DNA from: Taxillus chinensis
Lineage: Eukaryota; Streptophyta; Magnoliopsida; Santalales; Loranthaceae
Assembly (NCBI GenBank): GCA_023512835.1
Contig: CM042091.1
Location: 7,735,079 to 7,799,078, forward strand
Direction: 5' to 3'
DNA length: 64,000 nt
Both the position numbers and the translations under genes were made by a program. Below the pieces are notes generated by a model. That model searched no databases. It saw only the letters and a list, made by a program, of their open reading frames with translations, and was not told where the DNA came from. Below, one piece after another: positions 24,955 through 36,650 of this stretch; the first letter of the stretch is position 1; the number at the start of each line of letters is the position of its first letter.

Positions 24955-25244
24955 TGTTATTGTTGTTGTTGTGATGTATGAACTTTTTGTGCCTGAGTTT
25001 GGCACGGACTTAGAAAAAGTTTGTACCGTACAAATTTTAACGATGATAATAAAAAATAAATATTAATAAGGTGCCGTAATAAAAATAAATACGCGTAAAT
25101 TATATGAATATTCAATCTAATGATGATTTTTTTAAAACAAATATCAATAAGGTATCATAATAAAAAAAATTACACGCGTAAATTTTTTCCAAATACGCAC
25201 CATGCCCGAACTTTTTATGATGTTATTGTTGTTGTTGTGATGTA
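24955..25244. mobile_element. Small MITE-like insertion between 24 bp direct repeats
   Basis: An exact 24 bp sequence (TGTTATTGTTGTTGTTGTGA plus TGTA) occurs at 24955-24978 and 25221-25244. The 242 bp between them begins with GTGCCTGAGTTTGGCACGG-like text and ends with the inverse of AGTTCGGGCATGG, suggesting degenerate terminal inverted repeats. Confidence 0.5.
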
Positions 25245-26176
25245 AAAGCAACTTCAACCCATTATATATTATTTACATGTAGACAGTAAAACTTACATTT
25301 TTTTTCTCCAACAGACTCTCTATGTCACTATTCAGATCTAGAAATTACTACAGTAGCTCTTCACATTTAAAGAGTCACTGTTCATTATTCACATATTGTT
25401 TTATTATTTTTGAACTTTCTCTCTCCTCTCTCGTTTCTCTCTCAACGCTCTCCCATCTCTCTTCTCTCTCAATGCCCTAGCAACACCACCACCGTACTCT
25501 CACAATTTTGGATCTCCATCAACGCTGCCTCCTCCTCCTCTTCATTGTCCCACTGTTGCTCCTCGCCTTCCTCTGGCAATCCTGCGCGACCCCTAGCACA
25601 ATTTGGTTTTGTGTGCAGTGGCTCGAATCGGCCCTCGGCGCCAGCTCTGACCTTGCTCGGCGCCGCCGCCTCCTCCTCGTCACCATCCCGCTGTCGCTCC
25701 TCGCCTTCCTCTGTCGATCTTGCACAGTTCAGATCTACGCACGGCGGCTCTGACCTTGCTCGCCGCCGCCTCCTCCTCCTCGCTACCCTCCCGCTGTTGC
25801 TCCTCTGTCGATCTTGCGCGACTCCTGACACGGTTCGGATCTACGCGCGGCGACTCAGATCGGCCATTGGCGACGGCTCTGACCTTGCTGGGCGGTGGCG
25901 ATGGTTCTCTCCTGTCTCCAGCGACCTCGGCTGGCTATTTCGTGGTCCCCGACCCCCCCTGCTCAGTTCGCGGCCCTCCTGCTTGGGCCTTTCTGTCCAC
26001 GGCGGCGACTGCTAAGAGATGGGCAGCGCGGTTTAGGTTAAAAAAATATTATTTTAACCTAAATACATATAAAATAAATAATACTGTTGGAATTAAATTT
26101 AAAAATTGACTCTCTACATCTAAAATTTTCTTTACATGTAAATAAAATATGTGCTCTTAGAGTTGCTCTAAGCGGA
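25245..26176. mobile_element. Non-autonomous TIR element with GC-rich minisatellite core
   Basis: Left end AAAGCAACTTCAACCC... TTATTTACATGTA and right end (inverted) AGAGCAACTCTAAGAGCACA... TTATTTACATGTA are related, followed by an inverted GACTCTCTA-type motif on both sides. The core (about 25440-26030) has diverged tandem units of roughly 110 bp repeating GGCTCTGACCTTGCT, CGCCGCCTCCTCCTC and TGTCGATCTTGC. It interrupts a region otherwise collinear with 37.15-37.25 kb. Long open frames here reflect repeat composition, not genes. Confidence 0.6.
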
Positions 26177-26204
26177 TAGCTAGGATATTAGTTAAATTTT
26201 TTTT

Positions 26205-27335
26205 ACTCATTATAAAAATTATTTAAGTAAAATAGAAAATAGTAAATGAATTAATAAAAATAATTAAGTAAAATGAAATAGCATTGGGGTGTATTTACAG
26301 ATATATTTAAATAAAATAAAAGGTGAATAATATATATTACTTAGTTTTGGTGGAAAGAAAAAGAAGGAAGAAAAGGAGAAGAAAACGAAGAAAAAGCATC
26401 GTCAAATCAATATCAGGGGTGGGGTGGGGTGGGGTATCTGTGTAAGCTGCTGTCCATCCAATCAGCAGTAAAGCTGCGTTGGTCAGAGAAAAGTCGCAGC
26501 GTTCCCATTTTGACATGGCTGAACCTTTGGCTTGGAACGGGAAGACGTGGCTGCACAAGGCCGAGCGCACGGGGCGGGTCCTCGTCAACGACGCATGGTG
26601 GGGCCGACACATTGATATTTCATTCTGAAGTTATTTATTAATTACTTAATTTCAATGGTATATAACATTGATATTTAAAATTTTGTCATTCTATGTATAA
26701 ATAATAAAAAACGACCAATTTATATTTAATGTGCGACTATTTACTGCTATTGTACGAACCAGATTTTGACATGTTTTTATGGGGTTAATTTCCGGGGCTA
26801 ATACTTACTCGTGCAACTATTTACTACTATAGTATTGCAGGAAGAACGAACCTGCAGATACTAATATTATTGATAGCGATTGCGAGAGCCAAGGACTGTT
26901 CTGAATGGCATGACCAAAACTCTTGTAATTTGTAAACACACGCTGACACGCTGGACGGACAAATGGGGGTCGAAGAAAGCGACGATGACGTCGGTGATGT
27001 TTGCATCATCTCAGCCATAGAGATCGATGAAAGGAGTCAATGAAAATCCCACGTTCATAATTAAGGATAACTTCAAAGAAAATTTAAAAAACTCCCACGT
27101 TCATAATTTCAGATTCCTGATACATAACATTCTAAATTAAACCTAGAAGATTAAAATCGACGGATACATAATTTTATCTAAGGCAAAGGTATTTTAGAAA
27201 CACATTCATCATTTCAAAATATAGCAATCTTTTAATATACAATACAGCAATTAGCATCTTTTGTCGTCTCAGTCTCAGCTCCTACTCCTATTGCATCATG
27301 CTTCCCACACAAACCTACAATACCATCCTAATATT
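26205..27335. repeat. Repeat block A, copy 2
   Basis: Shortened relative to copies 1 and 3: the GTCGCAGCGTTCCCATT, GACCAATTTATATTTA and CTTGTAATTTGTAAACACA landmarks are kept but several internal segments are missing. The end (TTCCCACACAAA.CTACAAT) matches copy 3 at about 38785-38815. Confidence 0.85.
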
Positions 27336-27910
27336 GTATGCGTATGTTGTTGCTTTTAAGAACAGAGAGAAACGAAAATGGATTTTCCGAAAACCTATCA
27401 ACCACGAAAAGGAGGCGACACCGCAGAGTCAGAACCATACCCAATCGAAGAACACCACTACTGCTATAGCTACCGGCACCGCTTCTAGGTCCTCTGACCC
27501 CGTCGCTGCCGAACATAGGCAGGGGGGGGCAGAGGGATGTCGCGGTTCTCCAGGCCTCCTTCTAGTACTGCTCGCGCCACACAGCACCACCAGGCGGCCG
27601 TTACTACTCAAACCTCTTTCAAAGGATACCTGGTATGAAACTTTCGAAATACTTACATTTCTTTTCTGTCAATCATTTGTACTTGTGATCTCGTTGTTAG
27701 AATTGAAGTGAACACTAGGAAATACGAGTTTTTAAATACGTTACTACTATTTACTCACCAACTTCATGCCGAATTAATTGAAAAAAAAAAAACGTAATAT
27801 TAACCAAAAAAAAGCGTAAAAACTTTTACCTGCAACCGTAATATTATCAATTTTGTAAATCATGGATAAAAAATCAAGTCAATTTCTTTAAAAAAACTAT
27901 AACACCCAGA
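27336..27910 (+). other. GC-richer insert with unassigned open frames
   Basis: Present in block-A copy 2 but not copy 3. Plus strand has an open frame starting MDFPKTYQPRKGG (27378) and a second starting MSRFSRPPSSTARATQ (about 27538) that runs to a donor-like CTGGTATG near 27630. Neither is recognised. It could be a captured first exon. The tail (27745-27837) matches 39266-39365. Confidence 0.35.
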
Positions 27911-27994
27911 TTTGAACGTTAAAACAAATTGATATATTCAATTGCAAATAACTTCGAACAGAAATCAGCAAGTTGATAAGCAACCATGCATATT

Positions 27995-28721
27995 AATGAA
28001 AATGGAACAGGGATGAGCACCTCTGGGTAATTAAAAACAGCATCTACATCATCAAGATTCACTCTCTTCCGTTTCAAAATATGGAGTTTGGTACCCCTTT
28101 TTGAACCAGTCATCTTCTAAGATTTCAGGAATAGTAATCCACTACAAAAAAAAAATAATAATACAATCATCAAAACATCAAAGAATCAGGTTACGTGTTT
28201 CAACAACTGATCAAACAAAAATTCAAATGGCAAATAATATCTTGAGGGAGCGACCTTTAACTGCAAAAAGAGTTGGGCTCACAGTAAGAGGGTTAGGGTC
28301 AAGCATACGATTTAACAATCTCTTCACATCTGATGAAAACCATGTAGAACATTTGAAATCAGCACTGAGAATCTGTAAACACAGAAGAGTACAGAAAAAC
28401 TCTGAGCAAGGCAGTTAATTTAACTGAAGAGGAAACAAACCTTAAGCGCTCTTACTTTCTCATATAAGGCCAAAGGTTATACTCATCAAAGGGCAAGTAT
28501 CCAGCCATTAGAACAAACAAAATAACCCCACAAGACCAAACATCAGCTGACGAACCATCATAGCCTTTGTCAGTGAGGATCTGACGGAAGAAAAGATAAT
28601 TATGAGCAGTCAATGGATATTGCCACCTGATGGAAGTTTCCGCATCTTCAAATCACTAGTTCTATACCTCAGGAGCATCATAATTAGGAGTTCCACAGGC
28701 AGTATGCAGCAGTCTGTCTTC
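27995..28721 (-). pseudogene. CIPK3/9/26-like protein kinase pseudogene
   Basis: Minus-strand exons in order. 28678-28721 gives LLHTACGTPNYDAPE (activation loop, where APE is kept but the usual V is D). 28456-28580 gives [20 protein letters not shown] and [10 protein letters not shown]. From 28372 down comes ADFKCSTWFSSDVKRLLNRM and LDPNP. Near 28130-27995 come PEILEDDWFKKGY and VNLDDVDAVFN, characteristic of CBL-interacting protein kinases (SnRK3), calcium-signalling Ser/Thr kinases. A one-base frameshift separates ETEE from VNLDD, the region after LDPNP is scrambled, and the N-lobe, catalytic loop and NAF domain were not found. Several splice sites are still GT-AG. Non-functional. Confidence 0.88.
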
Positions 28722-28739
28722 CTATGATACAAAATAAAA

Positions 28740-29267
28740 AGACTGTCAACAAATTATGGAACTTGACTTACTGAGCGTCATCTCCACAATTGCATTTTTG
28801 CGTATAAAAGAAAAGGCAAGCCTACGCTCCAAAATGTCAAAATCGGAATTCTGGTAGGAAACGAATGTTACTTAGAAACTCAGAAACAAATGTATTTCAG
28901 ACTTAATGACATGAAGGTTAGAAGACTTTAAAATTGAAACTCAACTTTCTACTAATGCAGACCAGCAAGTGAGTACGGTCGTGTAGAGTAGTTAAGCTTC
29001 TTTCTTAAACCTACCTAATCTGTACAAATTAGAACAAGCCAAGTAACCCTTATAAATTAGCCCTATTCAAATATAACTATGAACCGTGAGTGACGGTGGT
29101 CTGCAATTTGATCTTTAGAGCCTCCTTCCTACTTGGAACATGCTCTTCTGCCTCTTTCAAGAGTTATGGCACAATTAGTGAACATACAGCTAATTATATT
29201 TGCATTAAAAATAAGAAAGAAAACTAATACAAGGTGCAAATAAAAAGGCATAATATATGTAATAAAG
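28740..29267. other. Spacer within the duplicated unit
   Basis: From about 29080 it is collinear with 41268-41458 (GTGAGTGACGGT, GGCACNATTANTGAACATACAG). No gene. Confidence 0.5.
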
Positions 29268-29440
29268 CTAGTCATTAGTATCCTCAACTATGTACCTTCT
29301 AGTTTTTGAACATTTACCAGAAAATTCTATCTTCTTAGACGGTTTTTTTACCTTCTTTGCCTGCAATTCCATCGCCTTCTCGGATGATTTCCGCCTTTGT
29401 TTCAATGATGACCATCCTATGTCCTCCACAGTAGAGTTAA
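29268..29440 (-). CDS. Block E, copy 1: putative terminal exon of an unidentified gene
   Basis: After an AATAG acceptor the minus strand reads (V)NSTVEDIGWSSLKQRRKSSE then AMELQAKKVKKPSKKIEF and SGKCSKTRRYIVEDTND, stop at 29268-29270. It is lysine-rich and of unknown family. The copy at 41459-41631 has the same length (173 bp), frame, acceptor and stop, with about ten amino-acid differences. Surrounding repeats show it belongs to the duplicated minus-strand unit. Whether it is expressed is unknown. Confidence 0.45.
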
Positions 29441-29956
29441 CTATTGCTGCAGAGATAAGGAAAAGAATCAGATTAGAAAACATGATTAACTATTTCCCAA
29501 AGTTCAACCAAATAGCTTTGAACATTGATTTTGGGTATAGAACAACTAGTGCACTACCCATATACACTTGAACAGATAAAAATAACTGCCATCAATTTAT
29601 CTTAATTTTCATACATTACTAATTTGTACTGATACAATAGGAAAACTGACAGATAATCTCTTACTCCCACACACATAATCGAACTTAAAGAGAGAAGCAT
29701 ACTCCACCCTGATTTGATATCTTTTAACAAATGGAAAAAAAAAAAAAAACAAGCAATTCCTCATTGAACCATTTATATGCAAATAAGCTACTGAGTTTGC
29801 TTGACATTTTTGCTTCAACATAAAACCGTAATAAATAAATAAAATAAACATTAGGTGTTATTCATGCTACTGACATGCACAAGCCTTTCAGGATCACACA
29901 CATTTGACTACAACTATTTATTATGAAGTTGAAACAGTTGATAATACATTAATACA
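29441..29956. repeat. Spacer duplicated at 41.63-42.19 kb
   Basis: Collinear with 41632-42190 (GGGTATAGAACAACTAGTG, ACTGACAGATAATCTCTTAC, CATGCTACTGACATGCACAA). No gene. Confidence 0.75.
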
Positions 29957-30190
29957 ACCCATCGCCGCACCTCTCCCAGACCTGATCCCTCCGTGCCCAA
30001 CCATCGCGACAGTCTCTTCCCGCTCCTACCAGATCCAGCGGCGCTAACAATCGAACCTCCAGTCAAAGATGGTCCCGGAATGGGCATAGGTGATGCAAGA
30101 GGGTTCAAAAAAAAAAAAAAAAAAAAAGAGGAGCGATGCGCCGACCAGATCCGTGAAATCTCTTGGTGGTGACAAGACAAGTTTCCACCA
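29957..30190. repeat. Repeat block Y, copy 2 (partial)
   Basis: Retains CATCGCCGCACCTCTCCC, GACAGTCTCTTC and the CCACCAATAAAATAAGAAT tail. The primer-binding site and first half are missing. It contains a 24 bp A-run (about 30103-30127). Confidence 0.75.
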
Positions 30191-30377
30191 ATAAAATAAG
30201 AATAAATAAGATAAAGGGGGCTTTGTTATATGAGTCCGGATCCTCAACGGTCTTGAAAAATAATACGGATGATATTATTTTCTAATACGGGGGTAAAAAA
30301 CGATATCGTTTTGATATTAAAAAATAAAAATAAAGGAATCACGCTGGTGGAGAGCCGCTAGATGACCGTTACCAGTT

Positions 30378-31045
30378 GTGCGGATCATCACCGCTTCTCT
30401 ATTCACGGACTCAATTGTTGTACTAGCGGAACCCAGATACCAACTCGTGCACATGACGTGCGGGCCTTACATGCAGAACAACGCGACGATCTACATCCCA
30501 AACTCCGTGGCCACCATGGACAAAATCAAAAGCCAACTCGATTCCGCAGACTTCGGCGTCGCCTCCACCGGCTCCGACTCCGATTCCTGTTACGCGCTGT
30601 TCCAGTGCCACGGCGACGTCCCCCAGGTGGACTGCGCCCTCTGCCACGCACAGGCCCGCACGCTCCTCCTTCGCTGCAATCCTTTCAACGGCGGCCTTAT
30701 TTTCCTGGGTGCTTCATGCGGGGCCAGAATTACAGCTTCTACAAGGAATGGAGTGGGCTGCAGGACAAGGCCATTTGCGGTGGGAATGGGACTCGGAGGG
30801 TGCCGGCAGCGGAATTCGACGGAGCGGCTCGGAGAACAGTGGGAATGGATACGCACGAGTGGAGAAACGAGCGGCGGGTATGAATAAGTCAGCATTCTGC
30901 TTGCAAACTGCTGGAGAACTCTAAGCAAGCAGACAACGTCAACATAGCAGCTAGTGGAATCTGGGTTGGTGATATCGGAGAATCAAGGAGCAGGCTGTGT
31001 CGGGGGGTTGGGAGATTGAAGGAGAGGAGGATATGTGGGTGGTAA
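30378..31045 (+). pseudogene. Cysteine-rich receptor-like kinase (DUF26/Gnk2) pseudogene, ectodomain only
   Basis: Plus strand reads TIYIPNSVATMDKI and CYALFQCHGDVPQVDCALC, which carries the C-x8-C-x2-C DUF26 signature, then ARTLLLRCNPFNGGLIFL. A frameshift at about 30705 moves the rest to another frame: GCFMRGQNYSFYKEWSG and DKAICGGNGTRR. A second DUF26 start (LANCWRTLSKQ, about 30898) then stops. The family consists of secreted ectodomains of plasma-membrane kinases (or plasmodesmal PDLP proteins). There is no transmembrane segment or kinase; the gene is broken. GC content is much higher than its surroundings, indicating separate origin. Confidence 0.82.
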
Positions 31046-31735
31046 ATTGATGAGACTTTATTTTTATTTATTTTAGTAAAGCAAAACGGTAACGTTTTTT
31101 TGTTACCCTAATCAAACCACCGTAGAAAAGGTAACCGTTGAGGATGCACTTCCTTGTTATATTTAGCCAAAGTAAAAACAATTGTCGTATTTTCTTATTA
31201 GTGCATATCATTCACATGGTTTCATTCTATCCTCTTTGTTTGCTTTTTAATATTTTACCATCATTTTTTAAAAAAATAAATTAATATATATACTACTTTA
31301 ACTCAATTATTTACGATTGTTTTAAAATTTTCATTTTCATTATACTTGTGCTAAAAAGATACATAATAATTAAAATAAAACAAAACATATGCATATATAA
31401 AAAAATATATATTTTGTAAAAATGTCACGTTATTTTTTCATTCTTATTCTTAACGTTGTGGTTTTAGATAGGGGAAAAGTAATATCAAATTCAAATTATG
31501 GTGGATAGAGTGACATTATGGGATGGGATGACATTAATTAATAACTTTAGTCTTAAATTCTAATTGCCGAAATAAAATTTATTTTCCTGTGATTTGAAAT
31601 TATGTTTCTATATATATAAGTTTTTATTAGTAGTAGTATTTATGTTTTTATTTCCTCGTTCGTTATGCCTTTTTTCCACTTTAATTTATTAAATCTTGTG
31701 TGAACCAACTTGATTTAGGAGCTTGAAAAAAAGTA
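31046..31735. repeat. AT-rich block Z, copy 2
   Basis: Same landmarks as 23881-24400 (AGTGCATATCATTCAC, TAACTCAATTATTTAC, AATTCAAATTATGGTGGATA). No gene. Confidence 0.7.
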
Positions 31736-33240
31736 TAGTTGTAATCTACGCTTTGTATTTATGCTTATGTTTTGTGCGAAATATTTTTTTTATGAAATAT
31801 CTTTCATAATTCACCACCAATCTGTAATAACAACAAAGTAATTAAAGAACATATGATTTTGTGCGTCTAGGTGAAAGTGCAACAACTTAAATTGATAGTT
31901 AGTCCAATCTCTTCGGTAATTCAAAACCCAATGACATATAATGCCATAACTAATACACAAAGTTTATAAGAACTCAAATTCTAATTTATGTAATGATGTG
32001 AGAACTTACGATCAAACCAGATTTGAAAAGTACAAATTATTTTAATTCACCAAGTTCCTTATAAATAGAGTCGTTTGAAAATGTTGACATAGAACGAACT
32101 GCACAAAATTAACAGCAAATGAATTAACATGCGACAAGAGTGAAGGTCTAATAAATTGAATCATAACAACGAAATTATCTGCCCTAGAATACTCACTGCC
32201 CTCCTGATGAACCTCAGAAATTAAGGCACAAATAGCATGCTTCCTAAATAAATTATTCTCATTAAATCTAACACATAAACAGATCCCAAAACGACAAATA
32301 AGCTTAAAGCAACATGAGGAGATAAAGTGATAAGAGAGACGAGAGGTATCCACTTTTCTCGTTTATAAGTTTACAATTAGAAGACACAACAAACTGGTAA
32401 ATAATGAAGTGAAGCGTGTAGTGGTTTCTATCAAGATACATGAAGCCACTACGTATAAATAACCAAGAGAGGAACACACCAAAAATATTCATTAAATTAC
32501 ACGTGAGTCCGCCACACGTTCAAAATAAGTTTGCAAACCAACGATGGTCGTTGCCCAAAGTGAACACACAACAATTTACCACACATTCCTTAGGTTAAAA
32601 TCAGGGATTCACATCATTCTAATGATATCACAAATCACAATGAGTAAGTCGGGCGAACACAGCCGGCCTTTGCTTCGGCTAGGCCTACACAATATTATCA
32701 GCAGCCAAAATCTTATTCCAGTAACACCACCTAGCTATACCGGACCTCTCCTCGCTCTGCCAGAGTTGTTGAGCCTTATAAAAGTCGGCCAAGAACCCCA
32801 ATTGTAATTCTCCCACATGTTACGTGTCCTCAACACTTACCTTCCAACACAGCCCAGCTCAGGTCAGGCCAAGAAAAAAAAAAGAGGAGACTGCTGCAAC
32901 AAATCCAAGCCATAACAACAGTTAATTAAACATTATGATTGACACTACACAAAACCGCCAAATCAAACCATAAAATCAAAGGACGCCATGATTTTGAAGT
33001 AAAAACTTTATCAACAAAACCCCAATAAACCAACTAAAAGTGAAGAAAAGAGAGATACGAGAATTTCCAAAAATCGGCAAACACAAACGATCTCATTAAA
33101 TCAAACAAATGCATAAAACGGCAGAGAACATAAATATCAATCACTCGCTGTCTATAGCGGCGGGGAAATGCACGGAGATGGGAGAACGGGGACGGGAAGC
33201 TTGAAGCAGGCAGAGAGATCCCTACTCAGCAAGTTCGATC
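31736..33240 (-). repeat. Repeat block X, copy 2
   Basis: Minus strand retains NNLFRKHAICALISEV and GSEYSRADNF (about 32175-32255), VRSMSTFSNDSIYKELGELK-type sequence (about 32045-32105, reconstructed across the usual boundary) and a GGCCGGCC-type GC-rich segment at 32640-32850 that is shared with 44340-44540. The GGTGAATTATG piece now carries a stop. No intact gene. Confidence 0.6.
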
Positions 33241-34435
33241 CTCAAGGATTGAAAAATGAAAATGCCCATTTTTCAACACTTAAATGATAAAATATAAAGA
33301 AATAACAAAATCACGTTTTAATTTACTTTGTTTTCCTATTGAAAATAAAATGACATTTTAAATTAGAGAAATCAGCTTCACCTTGTAAATTTAATTACCC
33401 TACAATAAACAAAAATAAAAACTCACCAATTTACCCACGCGCTCCGCTCAATTCCCCGACGCAACTTGCCCAAACCCCACCCGACTGCTACAAAGATCGG
33501 ACAAAAAATGCAGAGTTGGGCCTAATCGACTAAAGGCAAGGAACTTAATTGATAAAACACGATTGACCGAATTGTTGACACATTCTATTATCCAAGCATA
33601 TTAGAAGTAGACCACAACGGCAGGTCGCATTCGCCAATCGACAGTACTCGTGGCAAATTTAGTTCTGATCGAGTACGATTTTAGCATTCATTCCCACAGT
33701 AGGGACACAGATTTTAATTTTGTTGTGAGTGCTTATTGATACAGATTTTGTACATGCACAAAAAATTTGGGCTCGTACAAGGAAGACCTCAAGCTTGGTC
33801 GAACGAAGGGTTGGAGTGTAGAACTCAACGTAATCGACCAAATTGGTGATCACAATATGTAATTGATTGGTTAGCCGATTTCTTTGAATCCAATCAGAGT
33901 AAACCATGTTATCACTATGCTACTTATGAGTGTCGGCAGAGTTTTGAAAACCCAGACCCATTTGCTTGCAGTTTACAATACGTGTGGGCGTGCTGACCCA
34001 TTTCAGAACTCTAAAAAAAAAAAAAAAAACTGAACAAGTCATAATAATTTGTGATAATAATGATATGGATCCTGGGCCTCTTGGTCGTTCTTTTCTTTGG
34101 GTTTTCTTTCATTCAATTTTTTTTTATATTTAATAAAAAAGCCTATTTAGCAAACACAAGAAATATAAAGTAATATTACTTGTAAAGAAATATAAAGTAA
34201 TATTACTTGTAATTCTCATTTTGAGAACTAAGTCTTTAATGACGTAATTTTAACTTAAAATTTAATAATCAAAATAATATCATCAAATAAAATATAAAGA
34301 ACTTATAATACAAATATAATCCTTAAAACTATAAATAAATTTATTCTATACATTATAGAAAATAACTAATTAGTAACTTTAGCTTTAATTGGACAACTTA
34401 AAAAATCAGCAAACTTAATATAATAATTATTGATC
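33241..34435. other. Spacer with a dispersed repeat
   Basis: 33845-33950 resembles 53868-53958 (TCTTTGAATCCAATCAGAGT, GAGTTTTGAAAACCC). A minus open frame from 33907 (MVYSDWIQRNRL) lies in this repeat and is not recognised. The rest is AT-rich, with a perfect local duplication AAGAAATATAAAGTAATATT near 34160-34200. Confidence 0.5.
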
Positions 34436-35270
34436 AAATCCTCTAATCAGCAACAGCAACTGAATTCTCTAATCAGCAACTGAATTATTGATTTATTGTA
34501 CACTAATGTGAACGCTATCAAATCAGCAACTGAATTCTCCTTGCAATTTATAGCTTTAACATCAAAATCGTCAAAACATTACACCGTGTCTCAAATTTTG
34601 CTACAAAAATAGGAAACATTAATTTGACAATTCAAACAGTTATGAAGTTCAAGCAGTTGATTATACCTTATAATCGACTGAATTCTCTTTGCACACACTT
34701 ACAACAATAATTTATTATAAAGTTCAAACAGTTAATAATACATTAATACGACCCGTCTAAGCACTACCAAATAAGAACATATAAAATGAAAGCAATTACC
34801 AAGGACCCAACCAATAAAATAAAAACCAAAAATACAAAAAAAATGTAAAAGTACATATAACTTACCAAAGACGAATACAATGATGTCTCTTTTCGCCTTA
34901 GCCAACATAGTCAATCAAATCCTCTAATGATTGTCCCATTAATATAACCTTTTTTAAATAATTTATTGTACCTTACTATGATTTCTACGAAATCAGCAAC
35001 TGAATTCTCCTCACGATAAATAGCTTTGATCTCAAAATCGTTAAAACATTACTTCATGTTCCAAATGTTACTACAAAAATAGGCAATTGACAATTCAAGA
35101 AATTAATAATGTAAAAATTAAAGAAACTATTGATATAATAACCAAATAAGTTAAATCTGTAAGTACCTAAATCATCACCGCTTTATTGATACTCCAAATT
35201 TTCTTTACAACATTTTCACAATCACTCTTCAATCGTAACTTTTTAACACCACGACGTATTGTTTTGACAA
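34436..35270 (-). pseudogene. RNase H-like domain remnants, copies 3a and 3b
   Basis: Two degraded repeats (about 34440-34640 and 34865-35270) share AATCAGCAACTGAATTCTCC, TTTGCTACAAAAATAGG-type text and the donor-like GGTAAGTT at 34860-34867 with the other RNase H-like copies. Many stops. Confidence 0.55.
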
Positions 35271-36184
35271 AATTGCGTGAGAAAGGTTTACGACACCTGA
35301 ATTTTCAAACAAGTATAATAAGTAAAAAAAAGTAATAATAAAATATTATTTTAATAAAATAGAGAAATTATAAGAAAAGAAAATGTAATAACTTTTTTAA
35401 AAAATGAGTAAATTTTAGGAGTCATTCCTAGAATGAAATATAATTTTTTTCATCAAATGTAAAATCGATATAAATTATAAGATTAGAGAAATAAGTGTAA
35501 AAACATAACACATACATACAAATAGAAAGGACAATATCATAAAAAATCATAAAAATCTAAGCTAATATTAAATTATTTTCTAAAACTAAAAATTTAAATC
35601 TAATTAATATAAATCGTTCCCACATCCAGTAGACACAAGAGGTAATCGAAGATTACATTGGAATTCAAATTATACATAACGAGATAATCTTATGTAATTG
35701 ACAAACTAGTTCACATAATTAATTTTTCAAACTAGTTCCCAAAATGAGATAATCTTATGTAATCGTTCCCACACTCTCGAAATTGACAAACTAGTTCACA
35801 TAATTAATTTTTCAAATTTGCCCTTCATCCATTCAGTAACTGTCAGATCCTCAAGTACCACAACCCCACGCCATCAAACTCAGATCTACTTTCTTTCTCC
35901 TCCCTCCCAAACCGATAAAAAGTATACTTAATTCAAAATTATGGAATACACGAGTAAACACTATTTGTGCCAGGGAAATAGACTAAGCATATGAAAACAA
36001 ATTTTACTTCCCCAATTTGAAAGTAAATATAGGATATATAGTAATAAATAAGGAAAAAATAGATTGTTCAGGATAATGCTTCCACGGATAATCAAAATAT
36101 GTAAAACAAGTGACTTTGAGGCATTATATCTCGAAATAACGTTTCCAAATTTATCCATCCATATAGATTTAAACAATTAGATAC
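35271..36184. repeat. AT-rich spacer, copy of 22.1-23.4 kb
   Basis: Shares ACACAAGAGGTAATC, TAGTTCACATAATTAATTTT, CTGTCAGATCCTCAAGTACC and GTGACTTT.GAGCATTATAT-type text with 22131-23429. No gene. Confidence 0.75.
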
Positions 36185-36650
36185 ACTGACCGGAGCAGAT
36201 CTGTCCGGAGGATATATATTGTTCAGTAATTATATAGATTGTTTGCAAGTTTTACAAACATACACTGACCGGAGCAGATCTGTCCGTTCCAGCCTCCGCC
36301 GTGTGCCTGAAGCTTTGACGCCATTGTCGCACCACATCGGACCACCACGATCAGCGAGTCACGATCTGTCACTTTCGCTGTTCTCCGACCGACTCGCGCC
36401 ACCGGAAATTGGGCCAGCACCTGCGGACGCACACTAGGCCACCGTGGACCGCAGCCCCGGCAACCTCGCCAATCGACCATCGCCGCACCTCTCCCAGATC
36501 CGATCCTCTGTGACCAATCGTCGCGGCAGTCTCTTCTGGCTCCTGCCAGATCCGCGCTGCCAATCGAACTTAGCTGCGGCCTCCACTCGCCTTCTACCAT
36601 CACCGCTGCGCACGACCAGATCCGTGAAATGTGTTGGGAGATAATAAAGG
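36185..36650. repeat. Repeat block Y, copy 3
   Basis: Very similar to copy 1 from ACACTGACCGGAGCAGATCT onward. That opening text occurs twice (36183-36207 and 36261-36285), a short internal duplication. The TGGTATCAGAGC motif is absent here. Confidence 0.85.

Noticed and set aside
25410..26109. 201- and 129-codon frames rich in Ser/Arg/Leu
   Set aside because: They follow the minisatellite units of a transposon-like insert; all frames of both strands stay open because of repeat composition.
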